A DNA stretch of 64,000 nucleotides from Siphonodentalium dalli (GCA_032622095.1 CP136065.1:54371949-54435948), one strand, 5' to 3'. Positions 48,175 to 59,164 are shown, counted from the stretch's first letter. Made by a program: numbers and translations. The notes: generated by a model from the sequence alone, not told the origin.

Positions 48175-48451
48175 CTGTATTACCAAACTGCAGCTTGTGA
48201 GTCCATAGAACGTCAGTAATTATTTTGATCAAATAATCATAACAGACTGGAGGCAAAGCAGTTTTAAACACTAATCACGGTCTGGTAATATGTAACATGC
48301 CCCAGAGCAGAATATTGTAACAGTCTGCAAGAAAAAAAGCAATGAGAGAATGTTAGGCATTGGTGTTTTTCTTATTGGTCTGCAAATCAGCAAATTGATG
48401 AAAAAAAGCATACATAACTAGAATGTACTCATTAGAGTCAACTGTACTTAC

Positions 48452-48622
48452 ACACATCACCAGTTTGTCATGTTTGTGGTGTCTTGCCAACAAAATGTTG
48501 AACCATGGCTCATGGGCCATCTTTTGAAAGACCGATAGCAAATTACGTATCAAATTTCCGGTTACTCTCTTGCCTTCACTGATGATCCTAGTAATATCAT
48601 ATGCCAGTTGATTGACATTTTT
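48452..48622 (-). CDS. Unidentified coding exon, 57 codons
   Basis: A clean phase-0/phase-0 exon: acceptor TTTTTCTATAG, donor TGT/GTAAGT. It reads KNVNQLAYDITRIISEGKRV, then TGNLIRNLLSVFQKMAHEPW and FNILLARHHKHDKLVMC. Amphipathic helix-like spacing and codon quality argue for a real protein. I do not recognise the family and give no function. It lies 3.8 kb downstream of the CCDC22 stop on the same strand, so it belongs either to a separate gene or to an alternative 3' end of CCDC22. Its partner exons were not found with confidence. Confidence 0.65.
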
Positions 48623-49649
48623 CTATAGAAAAATATAAACATCGTGCACCTTACAATTTTTCAGCAATATTTTGTCATGTCAATTGCACTGCCTTTGCAG
48701 AAAAAAAAAGCCCGTTGCATTAATATATGTGAGTTTTTGGTAATTATCGGGGGAAAAATCATGACCTCCGGGCCATTATCAGTAATTTTCTTAAAATTTA
48801 TTAAAAAATTCACAATTTAGGAAAAATTTGCAGAATAAGCCATCGTTAGAGTTGGTAATTATGGAGATATCACTCTAAGAAGTATGAGACACGAGAAACA
48901 CGAACAATTAAATTTTATGGATAATCCTAACATGGTCTATATGCCAATTCCTCAAACATCTTTGAGACGGGACGAGACCTTAACTTATTTTCAAATTTTC
49001 AAGTTTCATAATATGGGCTTATAATGGGCAATATTATCGCCCACTTATTTTCCTAGCTCTCAGCTATCTGGAGTTCTGTGCACTGAAGGAGGTTGTGACG
49101 TCATGATACCAACTTTCAAATTTGTTCTTATATGAAACTTTTCATGGATTTTTTTTTAAAAGAAGGATAAAATATTTTTTGTAAATTTGGCATACACATC
49201 GATTTATTAAAAGCAATTGTGGTTTGTGCAGCAATGTCATATTAGTGCATGCACATTCTTAGCATTCTGTATTTCCGGTAAGACATTACCAGAAGTGTGG
49301 AAGGACAAAGAAACAAACAAAGATCTGGACAAACCAAAAGCATTACTTGCGTCCAGCATATATATAGACTGGCGCAATTAATGACAATTATCTCTGAACC
49401 TAAACTGGCGACCCAAGACAAGACATTATAAGATTTTGTCGATGACTGATGGTAACATATGTGTTTTTTGTTATGTTGTGACAATGATGACTTGGAGCTA
49501 GCAATGAGGTTGAACACTGGCTCCAAGCCATCAATGTCTCTCCATGTTACCATCAAACAACAACAATAACATGTATGTTACAGTCATGGTCATCCATAGC
49601 CATGTGACAATTGTTTGGGAGAATGATCTGCACAGAATTTGTAATTCTC
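48623..49649. other. No gene seen
   Basis: AT-rich sequence. The minus-strand frame at 49242-49556 lies within sequence with inverted words around ATGGTAACAT and is probably repeat-derived. Confidence 0.45.
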
Positions 49650-49808
49650 ACCAAGCCTTGAAATAGGGTGTCTGTCATTTGCAGAATGAGGTCCCCAGAG
49701 GGTGAATTTGGTGATGCTAGCCCACTATGCGGGGTAGCATCACTAAATTCACCCTCTGGGGACCTCATTCTGCAAATGACAGACACACTATTTCAAGGCT
49801 TAATTCTC
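49650..49808. repeat. Palindromic repeat, family H (GAATGAGGTCCCCAGAGG), best copy
   Basis: Arms of about 80 bases, from CTCACCAAGCCTTGAAATAG through TGTCTGTCATTTGCAGAATG and AGGTCCCCAGAGGGTGAATT to the loop GCCCACTATGCGGG, then the inverse. Other copies lie at 53161-53585, 54262-54890, 58503-58620 and 60865-60980. Confidence 0.85.
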
Positions 49809-49861
49809 ACATTGGTCTTTCCATAATGCAGTCCAGCAGGAGAGGGTCTTGGTTTCCCTTA

Positions 49862-50068
49862 CACAGTAATGCCCTAAATAATCGACTCTTTAACCACAGC
49901 AGAATTATGGGTAATTTCCAGGATTTAGTCGGAAATATGGCTTGTTGCCATTCGTCGGAAAGCTCTCACTGACAGCTTTCTGATGAATGGCAACAAGCCA
50001 TATTTCTGACTAAATCCTGAAAAATTACCCATAATTCATCTGTGGTTAAAGAGTCGATTATTTAGACA
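49862..50068. mobile_element. pogo-like MITE, copy 2
   Basis: Left end CAGTAATGCCCTAAATAATC preceded by TA at 49860-49861. It matches 44535-44710 but has a fuller right arm (GCTTTCTGATGAATGGCAAC). The extreme right end is lost. Confidence 0.72.
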
Positions 50069-50299
50069 TCAGACATCTATCAGGCCAAGACTTATTTCTT
50101 ACTGGAGACAGACAGTTATATTCTTAGGCTATCAGAAATTGTAGGATACTTCTATCTCTCTTCTTTCACATGGGAGTGGCCAGGGCATGCTGAACATTTG
50201 GCAAAAGATTCATCATGATAAATATGAGATGTAATTTCTTGCATATGGGTCCTGGCATTTATACAGAAATTCCATGTCCTAATTTGAACAGTTCTTTAA

Positions 50300-50535
50300 A
50301 CCTTTGATGATGGGAGCTGCATAAAAGATCCTGTACCAGTGCATTCTGTTATATACGTGAGCCTCACATATATAAGAGAACGCACTGGCTTACTATGTCA
50401 AGGTAAATATTGTAGGGTCAATGCATTCTCTTATATATGCGAGGCCCCCTATGGGAGACTCACATACCGGTATATAAGAGAAAGAATTGGCACAGGGTTT
50501 TCGCAAAATTTCAGGAAGCTCCAGTCATGGAAGGG
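50300..50535. mobile_element. Hairpin MITE, family A, copy 4 (inverted)
   Basis: 236 bp between TTAA at 50296-50299 and 50536-50539. The right terminus AGTCATGGAAGGG is the family A start in inverse orientation. Two hairpins are present, the second with a short CCGGTA insertion. Confidence 0.8.
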
Positions 50536-50539
50536 TTAA

Positions 50540-51507
50540 TCTAAACTATTGTTCAAATTTCCTTTTACTACATTTATCTAATCAAATGTCCCGAATGTGA
50601 CGACTGGCCCTATCAAATGAGAAAGAGAATATGGGATGGTAGAGTTCCTTAATATTTACTGAGACTGTTTGTCGTAGATTTAAGTAGTGTTCAGATGAAT
50701 ATGTTGCGTCCGTTACTATACATTAAAAATAGGAATATATGCAGTACTACTGAGTTCAGATATACGTGTTACATCCTTTCCTTCAATAGTGTTAACACAC
50801 CCAATGCATGTCTACTAATCTTTTAGACATTTCCATAGGTAGCAGTACACGATTTCACAGGTTGTAGGGGGTCTGAAAAATAGAAATATAAGTATCTGGG
50901 GGGCATAACGGCCAGTGTAGTCTGTGTTAACTGTGTCGTTACTGGTTTGAAGGTTTATTTATTTTACAAAACTGGGAAAGTTCTCAAAAAAGTGAAAAAT
51001 TTGGATACGCAACAGGGTTTTCGTATTCAGTGAAGGCCAACTCTGTGTTATTGGTTACAGAAAAATAGCCCGATTTCTCTCCCCTGAATTCTGTCATCTG
51101 GGCTCGCAAGACTTTAAAAAAAAATTGATATGATAACTTTTTTTCTATTTCAAATATTTCGCAGCTCTATCATAGCTCTATCAGGTGGAAGAATCTTATT
51201 TATTGACATTCGCTCTATCATGGTCTGTTTTTGGGTAGAAAATGGCCAATTTGAGTGAAAAAATGGGTAAAATTGAGCGGTTCGTGTGTGCAAACCAAGA
51301 GGCATAACTCAATGACATATTGTACGAAGAACCAAAAGTACATTTAAATGATTACACCTAAAATTTCTGTCGAAATTAAAACATGCTTGATTGGATATAT
51401 GCCAACGATAATGGCTTAGCATTGATTTGAAGTACAGTACCCCCTCCCAGGTTGGCAAAATTGCTGGAAATCGTGTATTGCTACCATAGCGGTTATTTCT
51501 TCTTTTA
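50540..51507. other. No gene seen
   Basis: AT-rich sequence without recognisable repeats or exons on either strand. Confidence 0.5.
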
Positions 51508-51690
51508 ACCCTTTCCATAGTAAATACTCATTGACGAGTAGTTCCCTTTGTAAATGTTCAGATATTTTAAAATGTTCAGGTCATTTTGTTGAAATTATTA
51601 TCTGATTATTATCCCACCAATTGATAGAAATTCTTCTGCACTTGTATAATATTTTCATCTTTCTTTTGTCTGTTTTTATCACCTGAACAT
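51508..51690 (+). mobile_element. Partial MITE, family C
   Basis: TTAACCCTTTCCATAGTAAA, then ACTCATTGACGAGTAGTT and AAATGTTCAGATA match the right arm of 21662-21899 in inverse order. The far end is not preserved. Confidence 0.6.
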
Positions 51691-52126
51691 ACTTCCAAAT
51701 AAATTTTAGACATATATATATACAGTTAAACTGATCAGAGATGAAATGGAGGAAACAGGGATTTGACTTCTATTTGTGAGAATAAAGATTCAGAATTAGG
51801 GGATAGGGAGGTGAAGCAAACCCATCAAATGAATTTAAAAATGATAGAATGGTCTGAGGTATTGCATTTATCACAATTTCGAACATGTCACATACAACCT
51901 GAAGCTCTGCTTTATAACACAAGCATGTGATGGGGGAGGCCAATATAAAATATATGCGAGTTCACAGTAACCTGTCAACCCCAATCTTAAATACCGCGTC
52001 CCAAGCTATTGTTCTTGATTTTGCCCCTTTGAACATCATCGTTAATCTAGACATATAATTTTACATTTACAATGTAAATTTTCATGCTCTGTCTTATATA
52101 TGGATACAATTCATTTAAATGGATTC
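51691..52126. other. No gene seen
   Basis: Downstream of the presumed CCDC22 poly(A) site. A minus-strand stretch near 51970-52060 reads AKSRTIAWDAVFKIGVD for a few codons but lacks a good donor. Confidence 0.4.
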
Positions 52127-52132
52127 TTTATT
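52127..52132 (-). terminator. Candidate poly(A) signal of CCDC22
   Basis: AATAAA on the minus strand, about 280 bases after the CCDC22 stop codon. This is the nearest good hexamer I noticed. Confidence 0.45.
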
Positions 52133-52413
52133 GAATTTCTGGAGCCACCGCGGGTGCAGATCTTGGTGGTAGTAATCCAGTTAGCTATGTAGCAAAAATT
52201 TAAAAAATCCACCTGACCACCCCAATTTAGTTTGAACCCATTGCAGGAAACACATATTGATTGTATATTGGCCTGAGGACACAACACGGCCATCTGAACA
52301 CTGCTCTACAGTAAGTAATGTGTCAAATCACTAGAACTAATCAGAGAAACCACACTTCATAGAATGGGCCTGACTGTTTGATTAAATGCAGCATTTTCTA
52401 TGCAATCGTTTTA

Positions 52414-52524
52414 TCATTTCTTCAGCTTGGACAACATAACAGCATTCTCTTTTTTCATTGATTGGAAGTCCTCTGTGATTTTCTCTAAATTTGTTAAAAT
52501 CTTCTTCTTTCTTTCTAGCTCAAT
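52414..52524 (-). CDS. CCDC22: CCDC22, last coding exon
   Basis: The final 36 residues and stop (TGA at 52414-52416): IELERKKKILTNLEKITEDF, QSMKKENAVMLSKLKK. The acceptor is TATTTTTTTTCAG, phase 0. The pattern of NLEKI..D....(K/R).ENA.L matches the C-terminus of CCDC22 as I know it from vertebrates. CCDC22 is a coiled-coil subunit that pairs with CCDC93 in the CCC part of the Commander complex, which works with WASH to recycle membrane proteins from endosomes. A SINE ends about 16 bases upstream of this exon. Confidence 0.92.
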   Translation of the reverse strand: MELERKKKILTNLEKITEDFQSMKKENAVMLSKLKK

Positions 52525-52540
52525 CTGAAAAAAAATATGG

Positions 52541-52848
52541 AGTTTGCTTGATTGGGGTTTAATGTCGTATTCAGCAGCTAAGGCCATATCATAACATTTC
52601 CAGTTTTAGTGCAGGAGGAAATCTGCACATTTACGGCTAATCTAACAGTGAGTTCAATGGCAGACAAACACGTCGACCATGTGCGGCAAACCACGGGCCA
52701 TCAGTGAGTAACTGGCAACACCACCAGATAATGATTTCGAGTTACAAAGTCCACGACGGAAACATGTGGATTTGAACCCTCATCACCAGCGCTGGAGGGT
52801 GAGACAGCTTGGAGTTGTACCCCTAACCGACTGAGCCACCGAGGCCCC
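52541..52848 (-). mobile_element. tRNA-derived SINE, abutting the last CCDC22 acceptor
   Basis: The minus strand begins GGGGCCTCGGTGGCTCAGTC, a tRNA-like head with A box TGGCTCAGTCGG (52827-52838) and B box GGTTCAAATCC (52768-52778). The body is unrelated to tRNA. The tail GCTGAATACGACATTAAACC is of the kind found at the ends of molluscan SINEs. It lies in sense orientation in the last CCDC22 intron, and its 3' end is followed almost at once by the pyrimidine tract and AG. Confidence 0.82.
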
Positions 52849-53160
52849 AATATGGAGTATGAGATTCAAATGGTAACTGCATGTGCAAACCAAAAACCCC
52901 ATCCAGCAACTGACCACTTGCACGGATATACGAATCGAATTACCTTCCCAATGCATTGATAACCATTCGGCATCCATCAGGGATCAAACCACCTTCGACA
53001 TCAACTCGATGGTTTGTGTCAGTTTAATGTGCACACGGATGCAACAAACTTGATAAAAAATTCACAAACTAATGACATTCTATCTATTTAAAATGGATCT
53101 GTTTTACAGCTGTCAATCAAATAATTATCAGCAGATATATTCTACAACAAGCCTAAATTT
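52849..53160. other. Intron of CCDC22, no feature seen
   Basis: About 310 bases of AT-rich sequence. Nothing recognised. Confidence 0.5.
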
Positions 53161-53585
53161 AGCGTGTCTGACATTTGCAGAATGAGGTCCCCAAAGGATG
53201 AATTTAATGACGCTATCCTGCACGCAGGCAAGCATCACCAAATTCACCCTCTGTGGACCACCTTCTGCTTAGGCCTCATCTTCTGCGAAGTATCTATAGT
53301 CTCAAATTAACAATGTTTTTAGTTACTTTTTCCCATCTGCGGCGTTTCTATATCCCCTATTTTTCAGAAGATAAAATGCGTAATCGAGGTTACTAATGGG
53401 TGAACATCACCAACTTCAACTGGGGAACTTCAATCTGATCCTCGGTCTCCCATAGCAGTTGAGGCCTAAGCAGAATGAGGTCCCCAGAGGTTCAATTTGG
53501 TGATGCTAACCCGCTGTGCGGGATAGTGTCACTAAATTCAGCCTCCACGGACTTCATTCTGCAAATGTCAGACAGACTAAATTCA
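53161..53585. repeat. Two family H palindromes around a 190-bp unit
   Basis: Family H arms lie at about 53161-53280 and 53468-53585. The stretch between them (CATCTTCTGCGAAGTATCTA ... TCCCATAGCAGTTGAGG) is the inverse of the unit repeated at 54365-54560 and 54655-54830. Confidence 0.7.
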
Positions 53586-53632
53586 GACTTGTTCTACAAA
53601 CCATCAATTGAGACAGTCATTTTCTGCATTAA

Positions 53633-53955
53633 GTCTTTACCCAACAGAAGGGCCCTGTGCCAATGCATTCTCTTATATATGCGAGTCGACCATAGGTCGC
53701 CTCGCATATATAAGAGAATGCATTGGCTTTTTTTTAGGCCAATGCATTCTCTTATATATGCAAGGCGACCTATGGTCGACTCGCATATATAAGAGAATGC
53801 ATTGGCACAGGGCATAACTGTAACTATCACAATGTGGTCAAGGAGCCGGTTCCAATGATATCCATATTTGTATGGTTCTATTGAGACAGACCGAAGATAT
53901 TTTAGGCTGTTGAAGCTTTATTTGGCCGGTTTTGGCCAGTTTGTTGGGTAAAGGG
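53633..53955. mobile_element. Hairpin MITE, family B, copy 2
   Basis: Same as 47522-47914 apart from about 70 bases missing between the two hairpins and a handful of substitutions, two of them inside shared sequence (GCGAGG to GCAAGG, GGCCGG to GGCCAG). TTAA at 53629-53632 and 53956-53959. The left terminus has CCC changed to GTC. Confidence 0.88.
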
Positions 53956-54261
53956 TTAAAACTTCTGACACCATCATTGTTCACACTTATTTTGATACCA
54001 CTGCATACTTTCAATGTTAAATTGACTATTTCCAAAATATGTTTTTGTTGTCTAATCATAATGTACTGAACTTGTGATTTGTACTATGATGTCGGAAATT
54101 TATCAATGTCTACAACAGTCTTTCATGTAGCGTGACACTCATTAAATTCACTCACAGACACTTATTCACATTTAAAGATGAGAACAGGGTACGTTCTTGT
54201 GTGTGAAAACCAGAATAAGCATAAGCTGTAAAACAATGTAATTGAGCAGACGATTGTCCCC

Positions 54262-54890
54262 TAACAGCCATTTGCAGAATAAGGTGCTCAGAGGTTGAAT
54301 TTAGTGATGCTATCCCGCACAGCGGGTTAGCATCACCAAATTCATCCTCTGGGAACCTCATACTGCTGAGGCTCTAACTACTATGGGAGACCTAGGATCA
54401 GATTGAAGTTCCCCAGTTGAAGTTGCTAATGCTCACCCATTAGCCACCTTGATTATGCATTTTATCTTCTGCAGATTAGGGGATATAGAAACTGAACAGA
54501 AGGGAGAAAGTAACTTAAAACAATGTTACTTTGAAACTATAGACATCTCCCAACAGATGCGACCTGAGCAGAACGAGGTCCACAGAGGGCGAATATAGTG
54601 ATGCACGAGTGGGCTAGCATCACCAAAATCACCCTCTGGGGACCTCATTCTGCTGAGGCCTCAACTGCTATGGGAGACCTAGGATCAGATTGAAGTTTCC
54701 CAGTTGAAGTTGGTGAAGTTCACCAATTAGTCACCTCGATAATGCATTTTATCTTTTGCAAATTAGGGGATATAAAACTGAACAGAAGGGAAAAAGTAAC
54801 TGAAAACAATGTTAATCTGAGACTGTGTGTGGTACGTCACAAATTCACCCTCTGGGGACCTCATTCTGCAAATGACAGACACACTATTTG
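54262..54890. repeat. Composite block of family H arms and a duplicated unit of about 190 bp
   Basis: Family H palindromes or half-palindromes lie at about 54262-54365, 54565-54655 and 54836-54890. Between them the unit CTATGGGAGACCTAGGATCA ... AACAGAAGGGARAAAGTAAC occurs twice in direct orientation. The block ends about 40 bases from the CCDC22 exon at 54929. Confidence 0.72.
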
Positions 54891-54928
54891 AAGGCCTTAT
54901 GACTGTTTGTGGAATCATTCATTCTTAC

Positions 54929-55003
54929 CTGATCCTCAAGATCCCGGATTTCCCTCATAATCACACCAGTATCTCCTACTGTCTGGATCAGCACCTCACA
55001 ATT
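54929..55003 (-). CDS. CCDC22: CCDC22, penultimate coding exon
   Basis: Twenty-five codons, phase 0 on both sides: NCEVLIQTVGDTGVIMREIR, DLEDQ. The acceptor ends CCTTATAG and the donor is CAG/GTAAGA. The string LIQT..DTG.IMRE.RDLE.Q is the most recognisable CCDC22 signature in the window. It joins HE (exon 56397) to IELERK (exon 52414) without frame change. The helix continues the C-terminal coiled coil that mediates CCC assembly. Confidence 0.95.
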
Positions 55004-56131
55004 CTATAAGGAAATATATAGAGTGAGAATTAACCTCTATGCTGATGTATGTCTGCACAATGCATGTGTAAATTGCATCATACCATGTAAGATTAAATAA
55101 GAAATTTGATTTAAAAGCAATTTTAATGCAAACCATCTTCTGATTGGCACCAGTCAGACTTGCTGTGGGTTGGCTGACACTGGTGAAGTATTTATTGAAT
55201 CATGAGATTCCCATTTGTATCAGTGGCAAAGAAGCCAGTGAAAGCATTTCAGAGCCCATACACACCCCAAACCAGCCCATTTTAATCATTTTAACTATTA
55301 ATTATCAAATAAAGGTAAATAACACAACCACTAATATTTTATCTATATTATTATTACAGGAGATCATCTTCGGCTAACAGTACGTTGAAAGCATTCCAAA
55401 ACCTCAGAAACGTGAAATTCAAGCGAATTATTATTTAGTGTAAACAATATTTACTTGAACGAAAGAACAGAACATCACATTGACAATTATACATATAGAA
55501 AAACAAATAGTTCAAATTAGGATTGGATAACAAGCCATAAGCCTATGGCTTTTATAAAAATCCTTTCCTCTAGAAATGTTACCCCGTGTCAATACAGACA
55601 GCTACAGGGTAGAGGAATGCCAATTTGAATATTGTTCTGTGTTTTCTAATAAATGTTGGGAAGTTAGTTAAGCAAGTGCAGGGATGAGAAAGATGGAGGT
55701 GTGATAGAAGGGAGAAGATAATGAAGTAGGTAGGAAAGATAATGACGTAGGTAGGAAAGATGTGTGATAAATGGTGTATACGATAATGCCTCAGTCATAA
55801 TCGAAATTTTAAATTATGGTGCAGCATCCAATATAGAAACGGAATTAGATGCCAAATACGTCTCGGCAGCCTTTTCTCTTCTATTACTAGTACTGGAAGT
55901 GGCAAATTAAATTATACTGATTTTTCTGGTGTTTTTTTTTAATAAAATAAGTTATTTTATTACTTGATAAAAAAATCAAAATTTTAACTGTTGCAACTTA
56001 GTTAGATATTTTAACTAGGATAACTTATTTTAACTTGTATAATATTGATATGATCATGTGTATGTGTTTAATTTATATATGTATTTGATTTACTGTGGGT
56101 CAAAAGCTCTTCAGATTTAATATTGTATTAA
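55004..56131. other. Intron of CCDC22, no feature seen
   Basis: About 1.1 kb of AT-rich sequence with two GATAATGA(A/C)GTAGGTAGGAAA units near 55715-55765. No exon or named repeat was recognised. Confidence 0.5.
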
Positions 56132-56385
56132 CCCTTTCATGACGGGAGCTGCACTGGTGCAGCATTAAAGATCATGTGCGAGTGCATTCTCTTATATATG
56201 TGAGTCTCCATAGGGAGCCTCACATATATAATAGAATGTAGTGGCTTACATGGTCAAGGTAAATATTGTCAGGCCAATTTATTCTCTTATATACGAGAGG
56301 CTCCCTATGGGAGACTTGCATACATAAGAGAATACATTGGCACAGGGTTTTCGCAAAATTTCTGAAAGCTCCAGTCATCGAAGGG
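56132..56385. mobile_element. Hairpin MITE, family A, copy 5 (inverted), beside a splice donor
   Basis: 254 bp; left TTAA at 56128-56131, right flank degenerate (TAAG). The right terminus reads CCAGTCATCGAAGGG, the inverse of the family A start. Two hairpins lie inside. Its right end is five bases from the donor GTGAGT of the CCDC22 exon at 56397. Confidence 0.8.
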
Positions 56386-56396
56386 TAAGGACTCAC

Positions 56397-56456
56397 TTCA
56401 TGTAGAGCAGCTAAGTGACGATAGGCTTTTTTCACAGCTTCATCTTTTTTGGCATC
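56397..56456 (-). CDS. CCDC22: CCDC22 exon, 20 codons
   Basis: DAKKDEAVKKAYRHLAALHE, phase 0 at both ends, with an acceptor ending TTTAG and the donor GAA/GTGAGT (56391-56396). DAKKD(E/D)A..KAY..LAALHE matches vertebrate CCDC22 almost residue for residue as I recall it. The donor lies next to a family A MITE (see 56132-56385). Confidence 0.94.
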
Positions 56457-56848
56457 CTAAATATGAAGATAGAAAATCACAAACTTGACATGTAATGGCT
56501 TGCTAACTTGAAGTAACAATGATCAGTGAATTCTAAGGTGGGGTAATATAAAGCAAGTATTAAGTCGAAAATGGGGCATAAGTCTGACAAAATTCATCAC
56601 ACTAAACTCCAATTCGAACTTGACCTTTATTTTCATACATTAACCAAATTTAAATTTGCTCGGCCATCTATAACTAAAGTTAGTGTCAACAAGAGATGCG
56701 CTGGCACTCGGTGCATACCCCAACGTGACATACCGTCTGGTGTGGCCATACTCTAAAGTAGAAAAATCAGAGGACCATGTCCATTCTCGATCACATCAAT
56801 GGGTTTGGGTTCTTTTTAACACTTGTATCAAACCCTTCCTGATGGCAA

Positions 56849-57310
56849 ATTGTGACCCGCCATATCAAATCCAGTCGGAAGTCGGGATTTTTTTACCCTG
56901 TGCCAATGCATTCTCTTATATATGCGAGTTGACCATATGTCGCCTCGCATATATAAGAGAATGCATTGGCCTAACAATTTTTTACAATTTTAATAATTTG
57001 TTCTTGTATTCTTTAACAATTTTATAATTTCACCCATACAGAGCCCCAGACAAACATGAGCAGACGACACTCTTCTATATGCTTCTATATATGTGTGGGG
57101 CTCCCTGCAGGGTAATGGATGTTTTTTATTTTATGTCCTAAAAATTGTAAGAAACATTTATTTAAAAAACATGATAAAAAATTGTTAGGCCAATGCATTC
57201 TCTTATATATGCGAGGCGACCTATGGTCTACTCGCATATATAAGAGAATGCATTGGCACAGGGTAAAAAAATCCCGACTTCCGACTGGATTTGATATGGC
57301 GGGTCACAAT
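56849..57310. mobile_element. Palindromic element with a third type of terminal arm around the hairpin cassette
   Basis: The arms ATTGTGACCCGCCATATCAA, then ATCCAGTCGGAAGTCGGGAT and TTTTTTACCCTGTGCC are mirrored at the right end. Inside each arm is a 67-bp hairpin on CCAATGCATTCTCTTATATA. The cassette matches families A and B, but the outer arms are unrelated to either, and no TTAA border was found. Confidence 0.75.
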
Positions 57311-57800
57311 TCATCAAGATTTCATAACCTATGGTGAGATATCTGCTTGGCCAGACAAAAAAATAAACATTTCAAGATGAACAAAGAGCAATAACTCTTG
57401 AAAGAAAAATGTGAGCAACATCATTCAGTACTTCTAAAAAAGCCCTGCTAATGGCCAACAACCCTACCAAATTTTATCGAGATTTGATAACCTATGGGTG
57501 AGATATCTACTCGGATGGACGAAAAATCAACATTTACCAATAAATGATGTATAACCCTAGAACGGAAAATGCGAGCAAAAACAATCGGACACTCTTCTGA
57601 ATGTCCTCATGGTGGTGAACATATGTACCAAATTTCATTCAGATCCCAAAAACCCATGGTTCAGATATAAGCTTGGGCGTAGAAAAGACTGGGCACATGT
57701 AATCCAGCATGCCCATAATTCACTTTGTTCATGGGGGCATAATCAGACAAAATATTCAGTTAATTTTAAAGTGAAACGGGTTGAAATCTGACAAAAATTG
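57311..57800 (+). repeat. Diverged tandem repeat of about 150 bp
   Basis: Units share ACCAAATTT(T/C)AT, a CATAACCTATGG(G)TGAGATAT-like stretch, and AACTCTTGAAAGAAAAATG-like words. Frames across it are not genes. Confidence 0.55.
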
Positions 57801-58132
57801 TTATTCCGAATCTAGACTTGAAATTAACCTGAATTTTCATGCGTGTAACCAAATATGAACACAGATAAGCACAAATTATACACATTGGCAGATGGACATA
57901 GCTGAATTCAATAGCATTCAAAAATTATCTAGGGTAGTAATGTGAGTTAAATGTCTTAGTGTAAAGCAAATGCATGGGGAATGCACTGTATTTACCACCT
58001 ATAAATACCGTGCACAGTCAGACACATGGATACACCCACTATTATTTCAGAAGTTAAAAAATTGTAATTAAAACAAGACAAACCATTCCTATGTGCTGAG
58101 AAAACATATGTGTAGATAAATATCATTCTCAC

Positions 58133-58228
58133 CCTGAATATCAGTTCATCAGTAACAGTAAATGTTCTGTCCAGTTTGCCAGAGTATTGGTTGATCTCTT
58201 TCTGTATTAAGCGAGTGTCAACTAGCAC
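58133..58228 (-). CDS. CCDC22: CCDC22 exon, 32 codons
   Basis: VLVDTRLIQKEINQYSGKLD, RTFTVTDELIFR, phase 0 both sides; acceptor TATTTTCACAG, donor AGG/GTGAGA. QKEIN..SGKLDRTF.VTDEL is a strongly conserved CCDC22 block. It joins IDK of exon 61879 to DAKK of exon 56397. Confidence 0.95.
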
Positions 58229-58502
58229 CTGTGAAAATAGAATATAGAAGTATTGAAATATAGAAGTGAAAACATATTCTAAGATATATCACGGTTGTAT
58301 AGAGATAACATGGCAAGAAACACTAGTTTGTCCACCATCATTGTGGAATACCCCTCCTCATGACAGATGTTAAGTGTGAAACTCGTAAGAAGCATACACA
58401 TCAAGGTGTTAGACTGAAGCCAAGTGTCCTTAATTCTAATCAGCAGTGGTGCAAAAAGTACTCTTGGAAATTTATTGTCTAATGCACACCAAGTCCGAGT
58501 TT
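58229..58502. other. Intron of CCDC22
   Basis: No feature recognised before the family H repeat that begins at 58503. Confidence 0.5.
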
Positions 58503-58740
58503 AGTGTGCCTGTTATTTGCAGAATTAGGTCCCCAGAGGGTGAATTTAGTGATGCTATCCCAAATGGTGGGCTAGCATCACTAAATTCACCCTCTTGTGA
58601 CCTCATTCTGCATGGCCTCATCTGCTATGGGAGACATAGACTCAGATTGAAGTTCCCAATGGTGAATATTGTGATGTACACCCATTGGGAACCTCGATTA
58701 TGAAATGTTTGGGATTAGAGAAACTAAACTAAACGAGAGG
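58503..58740. repeat. Family H palindrome with part of the associated unit
   Basis: AGTGTGCCTGTTATTTGCAG ... AGGTCCCCAGAGGGTGAATT, loop CCCAAATGGTGGGC, then the inverse. It is followed by CTATGGGAGACATAGACTCA as in the 54365 unit. Confidence 0.75.
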
Positions 58741-59164
58741 CCGATCACGATCGGCAGATGTTAACCCATCCCTTGGCGATATAAATTTACTATGATCGGA
58801 TAAATGAGAGTTTTGGTGTTGAATTATAGAGTATACTGTTTATGTACTATTATAGACAAATTTACATCACACAAATTATTGGAATTTATGGGTCACTGGC
58901 ATTTATATAAGAGAATACACTCTTACAGGATCGGTAATGCTAAACCACCACAACCTAATTGTGTTAGTTTTTTCAAATTGGTTTAACTTAAAAAAAATTG
59001 TTTTTAATTATTTAAAAAAAAGATTGGGAACCTTTTTATCAAAGTGTATCATAATCATCAATATCTAAATGAAAACCAATTGAAAGAGTCACTGACATTT
59101 TTTTTATTATTATTATTATAAAACATAAAAATAAAAAAAATAAAATTATTTTTTTCAAATTTGT

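Noticed and set aside
52768-52838. Functional tRNA gene
   Set aside because: A and B boxes are present but the sequence does not close an acceptor stem and continues into a SINE body and tail.
53594-53830. Open frames with repeated QCILLYMR or ANAFSYICE-type peptides on both strands (also near 28932, 50339, 56220 and 57119)
   Set aside because: They are translations of the hairpin cassette of families A and B; no gene is involved.
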